Source: Paraburkholderia sp. LEh10
GTDB taxonomy: Bacteria; Pseudomonadota; Gammaproteobacteria; Burkholderiales; Burkholderiaceae
Length of the DNA: 49,055 nucleotides
Assembly (NCBI RefSeq): GCF_017814945.1
Contig: NZ_JAGIPX010000060.1
Coordinates: 172 to 49,226, forward strand
Direction: 5' to 3'
Both the position numbers and the translations under genes were made by a program. Of the stretch, positions 1 through 8,913 are shown piece by piece (the stretch's first letter is position 1; each line of letters starts with the position of its first letter). The notes beneath the pieces are model-generated. The model did no database searches. It was not told the DNA's origin and saw nothing but the letters and a program-made list of their open reading frames with translations.

Positions 1-236
1 GATGCCCGCGCAGGGCAAAGCGAACCGCATCGCGGATGCCCGCGCAGGGCAAAGCGAACCGCATCGCGGATGCCCGCGCAGGGCAAAGCGAACCGCATCG
101 CGGATGCCCGCAGGGCAAAGCGAACCGCATCGCGGATGCCCGCGCAGGCAAAGCGAACCGCATCGCGGATGCCCGCGCAGGGCAAAGCGAACCGCATCGC
201 GGATGCCCGCGCAAAGGCAAAACAAACCGCATCGCG
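1..236. repeat. Tandem array of a ~34-bp repeat (about 7 copies)
   Basis: Head-to-tail units start at 1, 35, 69, 103, 135, 168 and 202, with lengths 34, 34, 34, 32, 33, 34 and 35 bp. A decayed eighth copy runs to about 283, so its tail crosses the guaD stop codon. There are no spacers between units. Each unit carries GCCC-(5 nt)-GGGC, and each junction carries GCATC-GCG-GATGC, so single strands could fold into consecutive small hairpins. Unit length is not a multiple of three, so all three plus-strand frames stay open through the array, which is a repeat artefact rather than coding. The array may continue left of the window. Confidence 0.9.
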
Positions 237-267
237 ACTGCCCGCGCAGCGGCAAAACAAAACCAAC

Positions 268-1608
268 TCACGCCGCGATGCGAGCCTTCCCCGTCACGTG
301 CCGACGCGCATCGTCATCCCTCCGATGCACACATTGCCCCATCGCATACGTCTCAAACACGGCCCGGTCATCCCCGAGCAGCGCAAACGCAAACAGCAAC
401 TCCTCAAGCGTCCCCGTACGCTCGGTCCTTCGTGCAAGCAATGGCGTAGCCTTCGGATCAAGCACGATGAAATCCGCTTCCGACTTCGGCTCGAGCGTGC
501 CGATCTTCTCGCCGAGATCGAGCGCTTGCGCCGCGCCCGCCGTCGCGAGCCAGAACATGCGCGTCGCCGTCAGATGATGGCCGCCGAGTCGCGCGACCTT
601 GTGCGCTTCGTTCATCGTTTGCAGCATCGAGAACGATGTCCCGCCGCCGACATCGGTGGCGAGCGCGACAGGCATGCCCGATTCGGCGGCCTTGTCGAAA
701 TCGAATAGCCCGCTGCCGAGGAACAGGTTCGACGTCGGGCAGTGCGACGCGACCGTGCGCGTTTCGGCCATGCGGCGGCGGTCTTCGGCGTCGAGGTGGA
801 TGCAGTGCCCGTACACCGCGCGCGGACGCAGCAATCCAAAGTGATCGTAGATGTCCAGATAGCTGCGGTGTCCGGGGAAAAGGCTCGCCACCCACTTCAC
901 TTCGTCGCGATTCTCCGCGACGTGGCTCTGGATGAACACGTCAGGATGCAGCTTCGCGAGCGCGCCCGTCGCTTCGAGTTGGGCTTGCGTCGAAGTCGGC
1001 GCGAAACGCGGCGTGAGCGCGTACAACTGACGTCCCTTGTTGTGCCAGCGCGCGATCAGCTCGGCGCTATCGTCATAGCCCGATTGCGCGGTGTCCCGCA
1101 GGAACTCGGGGCAGTTGCGGTCCATCAGCACCTTGCCGCCGATCATCCGCACGTTGCGCCGTTGCGCTTCTGTGAACAACGCATCCGCCGATTGCTTGTG
1201 CACCGTGCAGTAGACGAGCGCCGTCGTCGTGCCGCATGCGAGCAGTTCGTCGATGAAAAAGCGCGCGGTGTCCTGCGCGACGGCAGGATCGCTGAAGCCG
1301 CGCTCGGTCGGGAACGTGTACGTGTCGAGCCACGGCAACAGACCGGGCGCGGGCGACGCGATCATGTCCGTCTGCGGGAAGTGAATGTGCGTATCGATGA
1401 AACCGGGGACGATCAGCTTGTCGCGCATCTCGACCACTTGCGCGCCGGGCGCGAGCTGCGCAGCGACGCTCGCATATGCGCCCGCCGCGACGACATGTCC
1501 GTCTTCGACGATCAGAAGGCCGTCTTCGTTGAAGACCGCGGCATGGGACGATTGCGCAGGATCGCCGTTGAACGTCAGCAGTTGCGCGCGATAAGCCGTT
1601 TGAGTCAT
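268..1608 (-). CDS. guaD: Guanine deaminase
   Basis: Cytosolic Zn amidohydrolase that deaminates guanine to xanthine and ammonia. The 446-residue protein has the usual family length. Visible motifs are the first metal pair His74-x-His76 in GFIDTHIHFPQTDM, the second-strand His in QSHVAEN, the GHCIHLD motif, and the ATDVGGGTSFSMLQTM segment that carries the catalytic Asp and is typical of guanine deaminase rather than other amidohydrolases. It is the last gene of a minus-strand purine catabolism cluster, 28 bp after the adenine deaminase. Its product xanthine is the substrate of the XdhAB encoded upstream. No terminator is visible after the stop; instead the transcript would run into the tandem repeat array. 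Confidence 0.95.
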   Translation of the reverse strand: MTQTAYRAQLLTFNGDPAQSSHAAVFNEDGLLIVEDGHVVAAGAYASVAAQLAPGAQVVEMRDKLIVPGFIDTHIHFPQTDMIASPAPGLLPWLDTYTFPTERGFSDPAVAQDTARFFIDELLACGTTTALVYCTVHKQSADALFTEAQRRNVRMIGGKVLMDRNCPEFLRDTAQSGYDDSAELIARWHNKGRQLYALTPRFAPTSTQAQLEATGALAKLHPDVFIQSHVAENRDEVKWVASLFPGHRSYLDIYDHFGLLRPRAVYGHCIHLDAEDRRRMAETRTVASHCPTSNLFLGSGLFDFDKAAESGMPVALATDVGGGTSFSMLQTMNEAHKVARLGGHHLTATRMFWLATAGAAQALDLGEKIGTLEPKSEADFIVLDPKATPLLARRTERTGTLEELLFAFALLGDDRAVFETYAMGQCVHRRDDDARRHVTGKARIAA

Positions 1609-1636
1609 GAGTGAAACCGTCTCCGTACTTTAGTGA

Positions 1637-2677
1637 TCAAGCTGATGCGCGCCAGTGCGCATCGAGTTTTGCGATCATCGCGTCGCGCTCCGCGGGCGTC
1701 ACGAACGACGCCTCGAAGCTGTTGCGGATGATCGTGTACACCTCGTCGTCGTCGAGCTTGAGGGCTTCGATCGTCGCGAGGTAGTTTGCGTTGACGTAGC
1801 CGCCGAAGTAGGCGGGATCGTCCGAATTCACGGTGACGGCGACGCCCTCGTCGAGCAGCGCCTTCAGCGTATGTTTGGTCAGGTCGTCGAACACGCACAG
1901 CTTCAGGTTCGACAGCGGGCAGACGGTGAGCGCGACGCGCGAATCCGCGAGACGCGCGACGAGCGCCGGGTCTTCGATGCTGCGCACGCCATGATCGACG
2001 CGGTCCACCTTGAGCAGATCGAGCGCTTCGTAGATGTACGACGGCGGGCCTTCCTCGCCCGCGTGCGCGACGAGCTTGAGGCCTTTTTCACGGGCCTTCG
2101 CGAACACGCGCTCGAACTTCGAAGGCGGATGGCCGCGCTCCGACGAATCGAGGCCGACGCCGATCAGCCGATGTTTGTATTGATCAAACAAAGGCAGCGC
2201 GGCTTCGAATGTTGCGAGCGCATCGTCTTCGGACAGATGGCGCAGGAAGCACAGAATCAGCTTGCTCGTGAGGCCGCGCTGTTCCGCTTGCGCGAGCGCG
2301 CGCTCGATGCCCGCGACCACGGTCGCAATCGGCACGCCGCGTTCCGTGTGCGTCTGCGGATCGAAGAAGATTTCCGTGTGCACGACGTTGTCCGCGAGCG
2401 CGCGCTCGACATAGGCCATCGTCATGTCATAGAAGTCCTCTTCGTTCAGCAGCACACTCGCGCCCGCGTAGTAGATGTCGAGGAACGACTGCAGATCGGT
2501 GAACGCGTACGCGGCACGCAGCGCTTCGATCGAGTCGTACGCCAGCTTCACGCCGTTGCGTTCGGCGAGCTTGAAGATCAGCTCCGGTTCGAGCGAGCCT
2601 TCGATATGAATATGCAGCTCCGCCTTCGGCGCGCGGTTCGTCTTGTGTGCTAGCGGGGAAAGGGTGGTTGTCGTCAT
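1637..2677 (-). CDS. Adenine deaminase (adenosine deaminase-like, PA0148 type)
   Basis: Zn-dependent amidohydrolase of the ADA superfamily, 346 residues from the ATG at 2677; an in-frame TTG at 2716 would add 13 residues. The metal pair is His22-x-His24 in AELHIHIEGSLEPEL, followed by VAHAGEEGPP, DHGVRS and the Asp pair in TVNSDDPAYFGG. Where true adenosine deaminases carry a GDE-type motif, this protein has GLDSSERGHPPSKF, the pattern I recall from the biochemically defined bacterial adenine deaminases (Pseudomonas PA0148 type). Automated annotation commonly names such genes add. Its place between xdhC and guaD supports a free-base reaction, adenine to hypoxanthine, which would feed the xanthine dehydrogenase. 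Family membership is certain; adenine over adenosine is inferred. Confidence 0.85.
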   Translation of the reverse strand: MTTTTLSPLAHKTNRAPKAELHIHIEGSLEPELIFKLAERNGVKLAYDSIEALRAAYAFTDLQSFLDIYYAGASVLLNEEDFYDMTMAYVERALADNVVHTEIFFDPQTHTERGVPIATVVAGIERALAQAEQRGLTSKLILCFLRHLSEDDALATFEAALPLFDQYKHRLIGVGLDSSERGHPPSKFERVFAKAREKGLKLVAHAGEEGPPSYIYEALDLLKVDRVDHGVRSIEDPALVARLADSRVALTVCPLSNLKLCVFDDLTKHTLKALLDEGVAVTVNSDDPAYFGGYVNANYLATIEALKLDDDEVYTIIRNSFEASFVTPAERDAMIAKLDAHWRASA

Positions 2678-2771
2678 GGTCGGTCGATGATTCGAGTTAT
2701 CGATGAATAGCTGCAACGCCCGATGGCTGTCAGGCGTCCCTCAATGCTTCGTGATGCGAGCCGTGGCCGTG

Positions 2772-3782
2772 TCAGACCATTTGCGCGCTGTGCGCCGCGT
2801 TGGCCTCGACGGCCTGCAGCAGTTGCGCCGCCGCCGAAATCGCGATGATCTCCGGCGACTTGTCGACGATGCCGTCCACGCCGAGCGGGCATTTCATCCG
2901 CGCGACCTGCGCCGGATCGAAGCCGCGCGCGGCGAGCCGGTGCTCGAACTGCTTGCGCTTCGTGTGCGAGCCGATCATGCCGAAGAACGCGAAGTCGCCG
3001 CGCCGCAGGATGCGCTCGGCGAGATCGAGGTCGCGCGCATGGTTGTGCGTCATCACGATGAAGTACGTGTGCGGCGCGGCCTTGTCGATGGCTTCGTCGG
3101 GCGCGTCGTTCGCGTCGATCGTCACGTTCGCCGCGCCCAGTGTTTCAGGCGGCGGGAACTGTGCGTCACGCTCGTCGACCCAGTGCACGTGGCAGGGCAG
3201 CGTCGCGAGCACGCGCACGAGCGCCGCGCCCACATGCCCCGCGCCGAACAGCACGACGGGAAAATCGCGCGGCGCAATGGTTTCGGTGAGCAGCGCGCTG
3301 CTGTCGTCGAAACCCGCGCCGTCCCACAGCAGACAGTCGGCGGCCTCGACGCCCGGCTCCGGGTCGGACAGCATCACCGCATCGGGCGCGGGCCCGAATG
3401 ATACGCTACGCACCACCGATTGGCCCGCTGCAAGCCGCTTCGCAAGCGACGTGACCCAGCCGAGATCGCCGACATCGAGCCGCTCAAACGCGAGTACGAC
3501 AGCGCCGCCGCAGCACTGGCCGAGACTCGGCCCGAGCGCGAAGCGTTCCAGCCGCCGCATGTTCGGCGCGCGCATGCCGTCGCGCAGCACCTGGCGCGCG
3601 CTTTCGATCGCTTTCCATTCGAGATGCCCGCCGCCGATCGTGTGACGTGCGCAGTCGCGCGTGACGATCATCTTCGTGCCGGCATCGCGTGGCGCCGAGC
3701 CTTCGGCGCGGGCGACCGTCACGAGCACGACGGCGTCGCCGTGCGCGAGCAGTTGCTGCAGATCGGTGAGCCAGGCTTGCAT
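2772..3782 (-). CDS. xdhC: Xanthine dehydrogenase accessory protein XdhC
   Basis: Maturation factor that binds molybdopterin cofactor, promotes its sulfuration and delivers it to XdhB. The 336-residue protein starts at the ATG at 3782, which is preceded by GGGAG at good spacing; a longer in-frame reading back to 3869 is low-complexity and unlikely. The N-terminal XdhC/CoxI domain includes VTVARAEGSAPRDAGTKM and TIGGGHLEWKAI. The C-terminal Rossmann part has VLFGAGHVGAALVRVLA, then VMTHNHARDLDLAERIL and FFGMIGSHTKRKQF. It lies 102 bp after xdhB on the same strand, the usual position for xdhC. Confidence 0.95.
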   Translation of the reverse strand: MQAWLTDLQQLLAHGDAVVLVTVARAEGSAPRDAGTKMIVTRDCARHTIGGGHLEWKAIESARQVLRDGMRAPNMRRLERFALGPSLGQCCGGAVVLAFERLDVGDLGWVTSLAKRLAAGQSVVRSVSFGPAPDAVMLSDPEPGVEAADCLLWDGAGFDDSSALLTETIAPRDFPVVLFGAGHVGAALVRVLATLPCHVHWVDERDAQFPPPETLGAANVTIDANDAPDEAIDKAAPHTYFIVMTHNHARDLDLAERILRRGDFAFFGMIGSHTKRKQFEHRLAARGFDPAQVARMKCPLGVDGIVDKSPEIIAISAAAQLLQAVEANAAHSAQMV

Positions 3783-3884
3783 CCGGCAGTTCTCCCTACG
3801 AGGCCGCGCGGGGTTGCCGCGCGGCCGGTTGATCTTCCGCGCTGCGCGGTCGTGTCGCGCAGCGCTCATTTGAGGCTTCTATCG

Positions 3885-6320
3885 CTACGCGGTCGTGCTT
3901 GCGCCAGCCGCTTCCGATGCGGTTGGACTGGCCGCTGCCGCTATCGTTGCAGCGGGCGGCGAAGCAGGCTTTAACGCATCGATCGCGTCGAGAATCGCTT
4001 CGGGCGTCGCGGGCGCGCGCAACGCGGGCGCATGCGGGGCATCGGGCGCGGTGGCCGCGACGGCATCGCGGATCGCGAGAAACACCGAAAACGGCAGCAA
4101 CAGCGGCGGCTCGCCGACGGCCTTCGAGCGGAACACGGTCGGCTCCGCGTTGTCGTTGCGGAACAGCTTCACGTTGAACGCGGCGGGCGTGTCGCTGACG
4201 GCGGGGATCTTGTACGTCGACGGCGCGTGCGTCATCAGGCGGCCATCGCGATTCCACCAGAGCTCTTCCGTCGTGAGCCAGCCCATGCCCTGGATGAACG
4301 CGCCTTCCACCTGGCCGAGATCGATGGCCGGGTTGATCGACTGGCCGGCGTCGTGCAGCGCATCGGCGCGCACCAGCTTCCATTCGCCCGTCAGCGTGTC
4401 GATCACGACTTCGGAGACGGCCGCGCCATACGCGAAGTAGTAGAACGGATGACCCGTCAGCGTCTTCGCGTCCCAATGCACTTTCGGCGTTGCATAGAAG
4501 CCGTCGGACCACAACTGGATGCGCGCGAGATACGCTGCGCCGACCAGTTGCGCGAACGGCATCGACGCGCCTTCCGAATGCACGAGGCCGTTCGCGAACT
4601 TCACGTCCTCGGCCTTGCCGCCGAGCTCCTTCGCGGCGAGCGCGGCGAGGCGCTCGCGGATCGTCTGCGCGGCGGCTTCGGCGGCCTTGCCGTTCAGGTC
4701 GCTGCCCGTCGACGCCGCTGTCGCCGACGTGTTCGCCACTTTCGACGTATCGGTGGCCGTCACGCGCACGCGGGAAAGCGGCAGGCCGAATGCGTTCGCA
4801 ACGACCTGCGCGACTTTCGTGTTCAGCCCCTGGCCCATTTCGGTGCCGCCGTGATTCACGAGCACGGAGCCGTCCTTGTAGACATGCACGAGCGCGCCCG
4901 CCTGGTTCAGGAATGGCACGTTGAACGAGATGCCGAACTTGACGGGCGAATACGCGATGCCGCGCTTGAGCACGGAGCTCTTCGCGTTGAACGCGGCGAT
5001 GGCCGCACGCCGCGCGTGATAGTCGCTCGATCCGAGCAGCTCTTCCGTCAGCGGCGCGATCACGTTGTCTTCGACGCTCTGTCCGTACGGCGTGACGTTG
5101 CGCTCGCCGATCCCATAGAAATTCGCGCGCCGCACGTCGACGGGATCGCGCTTAAGCTCACGCGCGATGCCGTCCATCATCACTTCCATCACCAGCGCGC
5201 CCTGCGGCCCGCCGAAGCCGCGAAACGCGGTGTTCGACTGTGTGTTCGTCTTGCACGGCAGCGCGACGATCTCGACGTCCGACAGGTAGTACGCGTTGTC
5301 GAAGTGGCAAACGGCGCGCGTCGCGACGGCACCCGACAGGTCCGCCGAAAACCCCGCGCGCAGCGCGATCTCGACGCGCGTGCCGAGAATGCGGCCGTCG
5401 TCGTCGAAGCCCGCTTCATATTCGTAGATCGCGTCGTGCCGCTTGCCCGTGATCATGAAGTCGTCGTCGCGGTCGGCGCGCAGCTTGACCGGGCGGCGCA
5501 GCCGGTGCGCGGCCAGCGACGCCGCGCAGGCAAAGAGCGCCGACTGCGATTCCTTGCCGCCGAAGCCGCCGCCCATCCGCCGGCATTCGCAGAGGACGCT
5601 ATGCGTGGGCCAGCCGAACATATGCGCGACGACGTGCTGCATTTCACTCGGATGCTGCGTCGAGCTATAGACGAGCATGCCGTCCATTTCCTTCGGCACG
5701 GCATACGCGACCTGGCCTTCCAGATAGAACTGCTCCTGCCCGCCGACTTCGAACGTGCCCGAGATCCGGTGCGGCGCATTCGCGATCCTGTCGGCAGGCG
5801 CGCCGCGCTTCAGATGCAGCGGCGGCAAAACGTACTGCTTCTTCGCTTTCGCTTCGCTGGCTGTCAGCACGGCTTCCAGCGGCTCGTAGCGCACGACGTC
5901 GTCGCTCTTCGCGAGGGCCGCCGCGCGCCGCGCGAGCTCATGGGTTTGCGCAACCACGATGAAGACAGGCTGGCCGAGATAGAGCACCTCGCCGTCGGCG
6001 AGAATGGGGTCGTCGTGCAGCACGGGGCCGCAGTTGTTTTCACCGGGGATGTCGTCGGCCGTCAACACGGCGACGACGCCGGGCGCGGCACGCACGGCGT
6101 CCAGATCGAGCGACACGATGCGCGCATGCGCATGCCGCGACAAACCGAGCGCCGCGTGCAGCGTCTGCTGGAGTTCGGGGATGTCGTCGGTGTAGGTGGC
6201 CTCGCCACTCACGTGCAGCGTCGCCGATTCGTGCGGCAGCGGCACGCCGATCGCCGTGTCGCCCGCGGAAACTTTGGCGGGCGCCGCATGTTGGATGAAC
6301 GCATCGGTCTGCCTGTTCAT
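3885..6320 (-). CDS. xdhB: Xanthine dehydrogenase, molybdenum-binding subunit XdhB
   Basis: Large catalytic subunit (811 residues) of the heteromeric molybdenum hydroxylase that oxidises hypoxanthine to xanthine and xanthine to urate. Seen in the sequence: N-terminal a/b hammerhead domain (SGEATYTDDI), the Mo-cofactor motifs GGQEQFYLEGQVA, MGGGFGGKESQ and GTEMGQGLNTK, and the catalytic Glu737 in KAVGEPPLL. A low-complexity Ala/Pro/Ser tail of about 45 residues follows the conserved core and looks lineage-specific. Its ATG overlaps the xdhA stop codon in an ATGA, so the two subunits are translationally coupled. The purine-type active-site sequence and the deaminase neighbours support xanthine dehydrogenase over CO dehydrogenase or aldehyde oxidase paralogues. 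Confidence 0.96.
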   Translation of the reverse strand: MNRQTDAFIQHAAPAKVSAGDTAIGVPLPHESATLHVSGEATYTDDIPELQQTLHAALGLSRHAHARIVSLDLDAVRAAPGVVAVLTADDIPGENNCGPVLHDDPILADGEVLYLGQPVFIVVAQTHELARRAAALAKSDDVVRYEPLEAVLTASEAKAKKQYVLPPLHLKRGAPADRIANAPHRISGTFEVGGQEQFYLEGQVAYAVPKEMDGMLVYSSTQHPSEMQHVVAHMFGWPTHSVLCECRRMGGGFGGKESQSALFACAASLAAHRLRRPVKLRADRDDDFMITGKRHDAIYEYEAGFDDDGRILGTRVEIALRAGFSADLSGAVATRAVCHFDNAYYLSDVEIVALPCKTNTQSNTAFRGFGGPQGALVMEVMMDGIARELKRDPVDVRRANFYGIGERNVTPYGQSVEDNVIAPLTEELLGSSDYHARRAAIAAFNAKSSVLKRGIAYSPVKFGISFNVPFLNQAGALVHVYKDGSVLVNHGGTEMGQGLNTKVAQVVANAFGLPLSRVRVTATDTSKVANTSATAASTGSDLNGKAAEAAAQTIRERLAALAAKELGGKAEDVKFANGLVHSEGASMPFAQLVGAAYLARIQLWSDGFYATPKVHWDAKTLTGHPFYYFAYGAAVSEVVIDTLTGEWKLVRADALHDAGQSINPAIDLGQVEGAFIQGMGWLTTEELWWNRDGRLMTHAPSTYKIPAVSDTPAAFNVKLFRNDNAEPTVFRSKAVGEPPLLLPFSVFLAIRDAVAATAPDAPHAPALRAPATPEAILDAIDALKPASPPAATIAAAASPTASEAAGASTTA

Positions 6321-7885
6321 GACGTCTGCTCCTGCGCGCTCGTGGTTTGGCCCGCGCCTGCTTCGAATGCGAATGCGTTGACGTCGCAGAGCGCGAGCGG
6401 ATCGGCGTCGCGCGTTTCCAGATGGAAGCGCCACAGCAGATTGCGCGCGACCTTCAGCCGGTACGTGCTCGACGCACGCATGTCGGTGAGCGGCTGATAG
6501 TCGGCTGCGAGCGCGTCCATTGCGCGTCGCGCCGTGTCCGCGTCCCACCGTGCGCCCTGGAGCGCGGCTTCCGCGTGCTGCGCGCGCTTCGGCGTCGCGG
6601 CCATGCCGCCGAACGCGACGCGCGCGTCGGCGATCGCGCCGTCTTCGGCGATGCGCAGTGCGAAAGCAGCGCACACGGCCGAGATATCCTGGTCGTAGCG
6701 CTTCGAGACCTTGTACGTGCGAAAGCGCAGGTCCGGCGCAGGACGCGGCACGCGGATCGCCGCGACGAACTCGCCGGGTTCGAGCGCGGTCTTCTGGTAG
6801 CCGACGTAGAACGCATCGAGCGGCAGCGTGCGCGTCTTGCGCTCGCGCTGCAGCACGACGAGCGCGTCGAGCGCGATCAACGCGGGCATCGAATCGCCGA
6901 TCGGCGAGCCGTTCGCGACGTTGCCGCCGAGCGTGCCCGCGTTGCGGATCGGCAGCGACGCGAAGCGCGTCCAGAGTTCAGCAAGTTCGGGGAAGTCGGC
7001 GGTGAGCGCGGCGTATGCATCTTCCAGTGTTACCGCCGCGCCGATCGTCAGCGTCTGCGCATCGCGTTCGATCGTCTTCAGTTCGGCAACATTGCCGATG
7101 TACAGGATGTCGCCCAGATCGCGGAACTGCTTCGTGACCCACAGGCCGACATCGGTGCTGCCCGCAAGCAGCCGCGCATGCGGATGCTGCGCGCGCAGCG
7201 CGGCGAAAGCGTCGAGCGTCACGGGCGCAAAGAAAGCGGGTGAGCCGAAGGCGGCGCCGCGTGTGTAGGGAGCGCGGTATTCGAAGGTGTGGTTGCGCTG
7301 GATCGACCGAAGCGCTTCGACGATGGCTGCGCGGTCGAGCGTGACACGCGGATACTGCTGCTCGTCGAACATCTTCTGCGACGCTTCGACGATCGGCCGA
7401 TAGCCGGTGCAGCGGCACAGATTGCCGGACAGCGCGCTATTGATCTCGTCGCGAGTGAGCAGGCCCGCGCCCGCAGGCTGATTTTCGTAGAGCGCCCACA
7501 TCGACATCGCGAAGCCGGGTGTGCAGAAGCCGCACTGCGAGCCGTGGCAGTCCACGAGCGCTTGCTGGACGGGGTGCAGCGCGCCATCCGCGGCGCGCAG
7601 GTCTTCGACGGTGAAGAGCGCCTTGCCGTCGAGCGTCGGCAGGAATTGGATGCACGCATTGACGGCCTTCAGCACGAGCGCGCCGCGCCCATCCAGCTCG
7701 CCGACGACGACCGTGCAGGCGCCGCAATCGCCTTCCGCGCAACCTTCCTTGGTTCCCGTGCAATGCCGATCCTCGCGCAGATGCTGCAGCACGGTGCGCG
7801 AAGCGGGCGCGTCGCCGACCTCGCGGACGGCCCCCTGGTGATAGAAACGGATGGTTTGCGTTGTCACGGCGAATCCTGAAGACAT
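6317..7885 (-). CDS. xdhA: Xanthine dehydrogenase, FeS/FAD subunit XdhA
   Basis: Small subunit carrying two [2Fe-2S] clusters and FAD; it passes electrons from the Mo site to NAD. Plant-type cluster Cys are in CTGTKEGCAEGDCGAC, and the second cluster is in CGFCTPGF and NLCRCTGYRPI. The FAD domain follows from about residue 200, with LLAGSTDVGLW and PIRNAGTLGGNVANGSP. Start choice is uncertain. I take the ATG at 7885 (522 residues). A GTG at 7867 has AGGA six bases upstream and begins closer to the conserved domain. An ATG at 7951 would add 22 residues with no visible ribosome site. It is the first gene of the purine cluster and overlaps xdhB by four bases. Confidence 0.93.
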   Translation of the reverse strand: MSSGFAVTTQTIRFYHQGAVREVGDAPASRTVLQHLREDRHCTGTKEGCAEGDCGACTVVVGELDGRGALVLKAVNACIQFLPTLDGKALFTVEDLRAADGALHPVQQALVDCHGSQCGFCTPGFAMSMWALYENQPAGAGLLTRDEINSALSGNLCRCTGYRPIVEASQKMFDEQQYPRVTLDRAAIVEALRSIQRNHTFEYRAPYTRGAAFGSPAFFAPVTLDAFAALRAQHPHARLLAGSTDVGLWVTKQFRDLGDILYIGNVAELKTIERDAQTLTIGAAVTLEDAYAALTADFPELAELWTRFASLPIRNAGTLGGNVANGSPIGDSMPALIALDALVVLQRERKTRTLPLDAFYVGYQKTALEPGEFVAAIRVPRPAPDLRFRTYKVSKRYDQDISAVCAAFALRIAEDGAIADARVAFGGMAATPKRAQHAEAALQGARWDADTARRAMDALAADYQPLTDMRASSTYRLKVARNLLWRFHLETRDADPLALCDVNAFAFEAGAGQTTSAQEQTS

Positions 7886-8281
7886 TGCGGACCAGGCGCG
7901 CGTTACGCATTGGGTCGCGCCGTAGCCGGCCTCGCGCACGTAGATCGCCATCCATGATCGAACATAACACCACTTTGTCCCAAAAATATTTTCCCGCGCG
8001 AATGGGGGTTATTCGGGAGCGTTCATGATGGCGTCAAAGGCGCGGGTGCAATGGTGCGGCGCGACTGCACGAGGGGCACGAAGGCTTGCAGCGTGTGGCT
8101 TCGACGAGGTGCGCGGGGCGCGCGAAGGCGTTTCGGGCTGGGCGTGGAGAACGGCCGGATGCGGCCAGGTGTTTACGCCGACGGTTGGGCGGTGCGCCCG
8201 TATGCGGAAAACCGCGATGTATGCGGCTGTGCGCGCCGGGCCAGTGACGACACTGATGAACCCGGCGCAGCCAAGCTGGAT
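7886..8281. other. Intergenic region between xdhA and dsbB
   Basis: About 400 bp between two minus-strand genes. It must hold the promoter of the purine cluster. An AT-rich patch at 7976-7995 contains the perfect palindrome AAAATATTTT inside an otherwise GC-rich background, a plausible regulator or promoter site upstream of xdhA. I could not assign -35/-10 boxes. The rest shows no convincing coding region or RNA gene. Confidence 0.4.
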
Positions 8282-8788
8282 TCAGCGCGCCCGGCGATTG
8301 CGCCAGAGGCCGATCGCGAGCGCAAGAAAAGTGACGACGAAGCCGATCAGCGACCAGCCCGGCAGGGAAATCCCGAGAATCGGCGGATACAGCGTTTCGC
8401 ACAGGCCCGCGACCTTGAAGACGCTCGGCAGCCAGTGAGCGGGCGGCAGGCCGTCGACGATCGGTTGCAACGCATCGAACCCGCAGCTGAAGTTGGGATG
8501 CGACTGCACGTACACGTGCCGAGCGGCCGTCAGAAGCCCGGCGAGAGCCGACAGCAGCGCCAGCACTTCAAGCAGCCTGACGCCCGTCCAGCCTCGCATC
8601 CGCGCGCCGAGAAACGCGAAGATCGCGATCAGCAGATAGAAATAGCGCTGGATGATGCAAAGCGGGCACGGGTCCTGATGCTCGACGAACTGCAGATAAA
8701 GCGCGCCGCCGACGAGCGCAAGGCAGACCAGACAGAGCAGAACCAGCAGACTGCGCTCGCGGCGCAATAGGGCATTATCGAAATTCAT
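8282..8788 (-). CDS. dsbB: Disulfide bond formation protein B
   Basis: Inner-membrane quinone-linked oxidase that reoxidises DsbA in the periplasm. The 168-residue protein has four hydrophobic segments (about 13-33, 45-62, 70-88 and 144-162). The first periplasmic pair is Cys41-Pro-Leu-Cys44 and the second is Cys102/Cys130, with the conserved Arg after the first pair (CIIQR). Length and layout match the family. It is a single gene on the minus strand between the purine cluster and the amidase, with about 125 bp to its upstream neighbour. No DsbA partner is in the window. Confidence 0.95.
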   Translation of the reverse strand: MNFDNALLRRERSLLVLLCLVCLALVGGALYLQFVEHQDPCPLCIIQRYFYLLIAIFAFLGARMRGWTGVRLLEVLALLSALAGLLTAARHVYVQSHPNFSCGFDALQPIVDGLPPAHWLPSVFKVAGLCETLYPPILGISLPGWSLIGFVVTFLALAIGLWRNRRAR

Positions 8789-8913
8789 GATCCTTCAAGC
8801 GGTGGAAGTTCCGAAAAGGGTGGGGCGATTCTAGCCGAACCCGGCAGCGCATGCCGGCGCCCGGCAAGCGCGCGCTGCAAGCGGATCCCGACACGCGCCC
8901 GTTGCTGCGCGCA

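Noticed and set aside
1..236. CRISPR array
   Set aside because: The repeats are contiguous, without unique spacers, and no cas gene is nearby.
2..577. Plus-strand proteins reading through the repeat array
   Set aside because: All three frames are open because the unit is not a multiple of three. The translations are Arg/Pro/Ala repeats that run antisense into guaD.
8025..8438. Small gene between xdhA and dsbB on the plus strand
   Set aside because: It overlaps dsbB antisense and has no ribosome site or recognisable domain.
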